From Acidimicrobiia bacterium (lineage in GTDB: Bacteria > Actinomycetota > Acidimicrobiia > Acidimicrobiales > Hopanoidiivorantaceae): DNA of 6,512 bases. Of this stretch, positions 6,144 through 6,512 are shown one piece after another (positions within the stretch are counted from its first letter, which is position 1; every line of letters starts with the position of its first letter). The DNA lies in the NCBI GenBank assembly GCA_020027305.1, contig JAHRAM010000071.1, forward strand, positions 1 to 6,512, in the 5' to 3' direction. The position numbers and the translations under genes are program-made. The notes beneath the pieces were generated by a model. It had not been told where the DNA came from, did not search any database, and saw only the letters and a program-made list of their open reading frames with translations.

Positions 6144-6170
6144 ATAAGAGGGGCAAAAGCTTCCCTTATA
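6143..6170. repeat. Inverted repeat TATAAG(A)GGG / CCCTTATA
   Basis: TATAAG (6143-6148) and GGG (6150-6152), with A6149 bulged, pair with CCCTTATA (6163-6170). The AT-rich ends make a modest hairpin. It directly abuts the octamer repeats and may belong to the same regulatory or mobile-element remnant. Confidence 0.45.
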
Positions 6171-6181
6171 CTTCAATAGCA

Positions 6182-6222
6182 CCCCCCCATCTTTTTGCTT
6201 GCAAGCAGAGGCACGGGGGGGG
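6182..6222. repeat. C7/G8 hairpin with nested 12-bp palindrome
   Basis: A C7 run (6182-6188) can pair with a G8 run (6215-6222). Between them TGCTTGCAAGCA (6196-6207) is a perfect palindrome, and neighbouring bases pair imperfectly, so the whole stretch folds as one long stem. On the plus strand a T-rich stretch follows (ATTAATTTTTATT), so it could act as a plus-strand terminator or be a palindromic repeat unit. Confidence 0.6.
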
Positions 6223-6388
6223 CATTAATTTTTATTATATCATTCTTTATAAACCAAAGTTTAAATTTTCACACTTTTTTGTTTTTGCCCCATGCGAAGA
6301 ATTGGCGTTATAAATGATTCTGCCGCGTTCAAATATTATAAACAGAAGGGAATTTTTGTCGCAGAGTATGATATGATAAATATTGCTT

Positions 6389-6452
6389 ACTCCCCGCAAA
6401 TTCTATGAGTTGGCTTGCCAGATTTTAGTAACAAGCGGGGAGTGTTTTCGTT
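6389..6452 (+). terminator. Terminator-like long-loop stem, possibly ending a small RNA
   Basis: ACTCCCCGC (6389-6397) and GCGGGGAGT (6435-6443) are a perfect 9-bp inverted repeat, followed by GTTTTCGTT. The 37-base loop holds a smaller stem, TGGC-TT-GCCA. No coding gene leads into it on the plus strand, so it may close an unrecognised small RNA beginning in 6300-6388. No convincing promoter was found and no RNA family is recognised. Confidence 0.45.
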
Positions 6453-6512
6453 ATAAGCACTTAACTGGTTTTTGGCAAAATTTGGTATTTTGGTCAATAA
6501 TTAAATAAAAAA

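Larger units (their letters stand above)
6033..6512. other. Non-coding, repeat-rich region upstream of abi to the right edge
   Basis: No credible gene was found on either strand. It contains the abi promoter candidate and inverted repeat (6076-6106), tandem GTGGATAT copies (6128-6143), a hairpin (6143-6170), a C7/G8 hairpin (6182-6222) and a terminator-like stem (6389-6443). Bases 6223-6388 are AT-rich without recognised structure; the last 60 bases are A/T-rich and may lead to a contig end. Confidence 0.65.

Noticed and set aside
6182..6222. CRISPR or integron attC site
   Set aside because: There is no repeat-spacer periodicity and no attC core motifs; only a single compound hairpin.
6179..6223. 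Actinobacterial 6C RNA because of the C runs
   Set aside because: 6C RNA has C runs in hairpin loops; here the C run pairs with a G run as a stem.
5991..6313. Short plus-strand frames of 61-62 codons near the right side
   Set aside because: They overlap the abi gene start or run through the palindromes, with no ribosome site or protein-like composition.
6314..6376. 20-residue frame MILPRSNIINRREFLSQSMI resembling a twin-arginine signal start
   Set aside because: It ends in TGA after 20 codons, has no Shine-Dalgarno, and no continuation is found in other frames; chance match.

Overview
The left two thirds of the window (bases 1-4640, plus strand) is a run of Tad (tight adherence, Flp-type) pilus genes. 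In order they are the 3' end of a probable TadZ/CpaE-like MinD-fold ATPase, the secretion/assembly ATPase CpaF (TadA), the two membrane platform proteins TadB and TadC, and, after a 218-base AT-rich gap, a small Flp-like pilin. CpaF would power pilus assembly through the TadB/TadC platform, and the pilin would be the filament subunit. The first four genes have intergaps of 13-21 bases and read as one operon. The pilin has its own candidate promoter, a structured 5' leader, the best Shine-Dalgarno sequence in the window and a clear intrinsic terminator, as expected for a subunit made in excess.

The right third is unlike the left. It holds a probable 36-residue one-helix membrane protein (4953-5063, plus). 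Convergent to it is an Abi_2/AbiD-AbiF-type HEPN protein (5115-6032, minus) with an intact R-x4-H motif, probably an abortive-infection RNase. Behind the abi start lie about 480 non-coding bases dense in repeats and inverted repeats: a possible operator array, a C7/G8 hairpin with a nested 12-bp palindrome, and a strong terminator-like stem near the right edge.

Organism: AT-rich DNA, standard code (TGG for Trp, TGA as stop), no secretin or CpaB visible. The CpaF/TadB/TadC/pilin style, with an N-terminal membrane helix in each platform protein and a DERG...E pilin boundary, most resembles Tad loci of monoderms, especially Actinomycetota. A low-GC actinobacterium is my best guess, by motif resemblance only. 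Both ends may be contig edges: the first gene is open at base 1 and the last bases are AT-rich non-coding.

I found no clearly new system. The most interesting points are the pilin's odd leader and cleavage-site spacing, the pilin 5' leader (tandem heptamers folded into a stem-loop), the small membrane ORF, the repeat-rich abi upstream region, and the G/C homopolymer tracts, one of them inside tadC.
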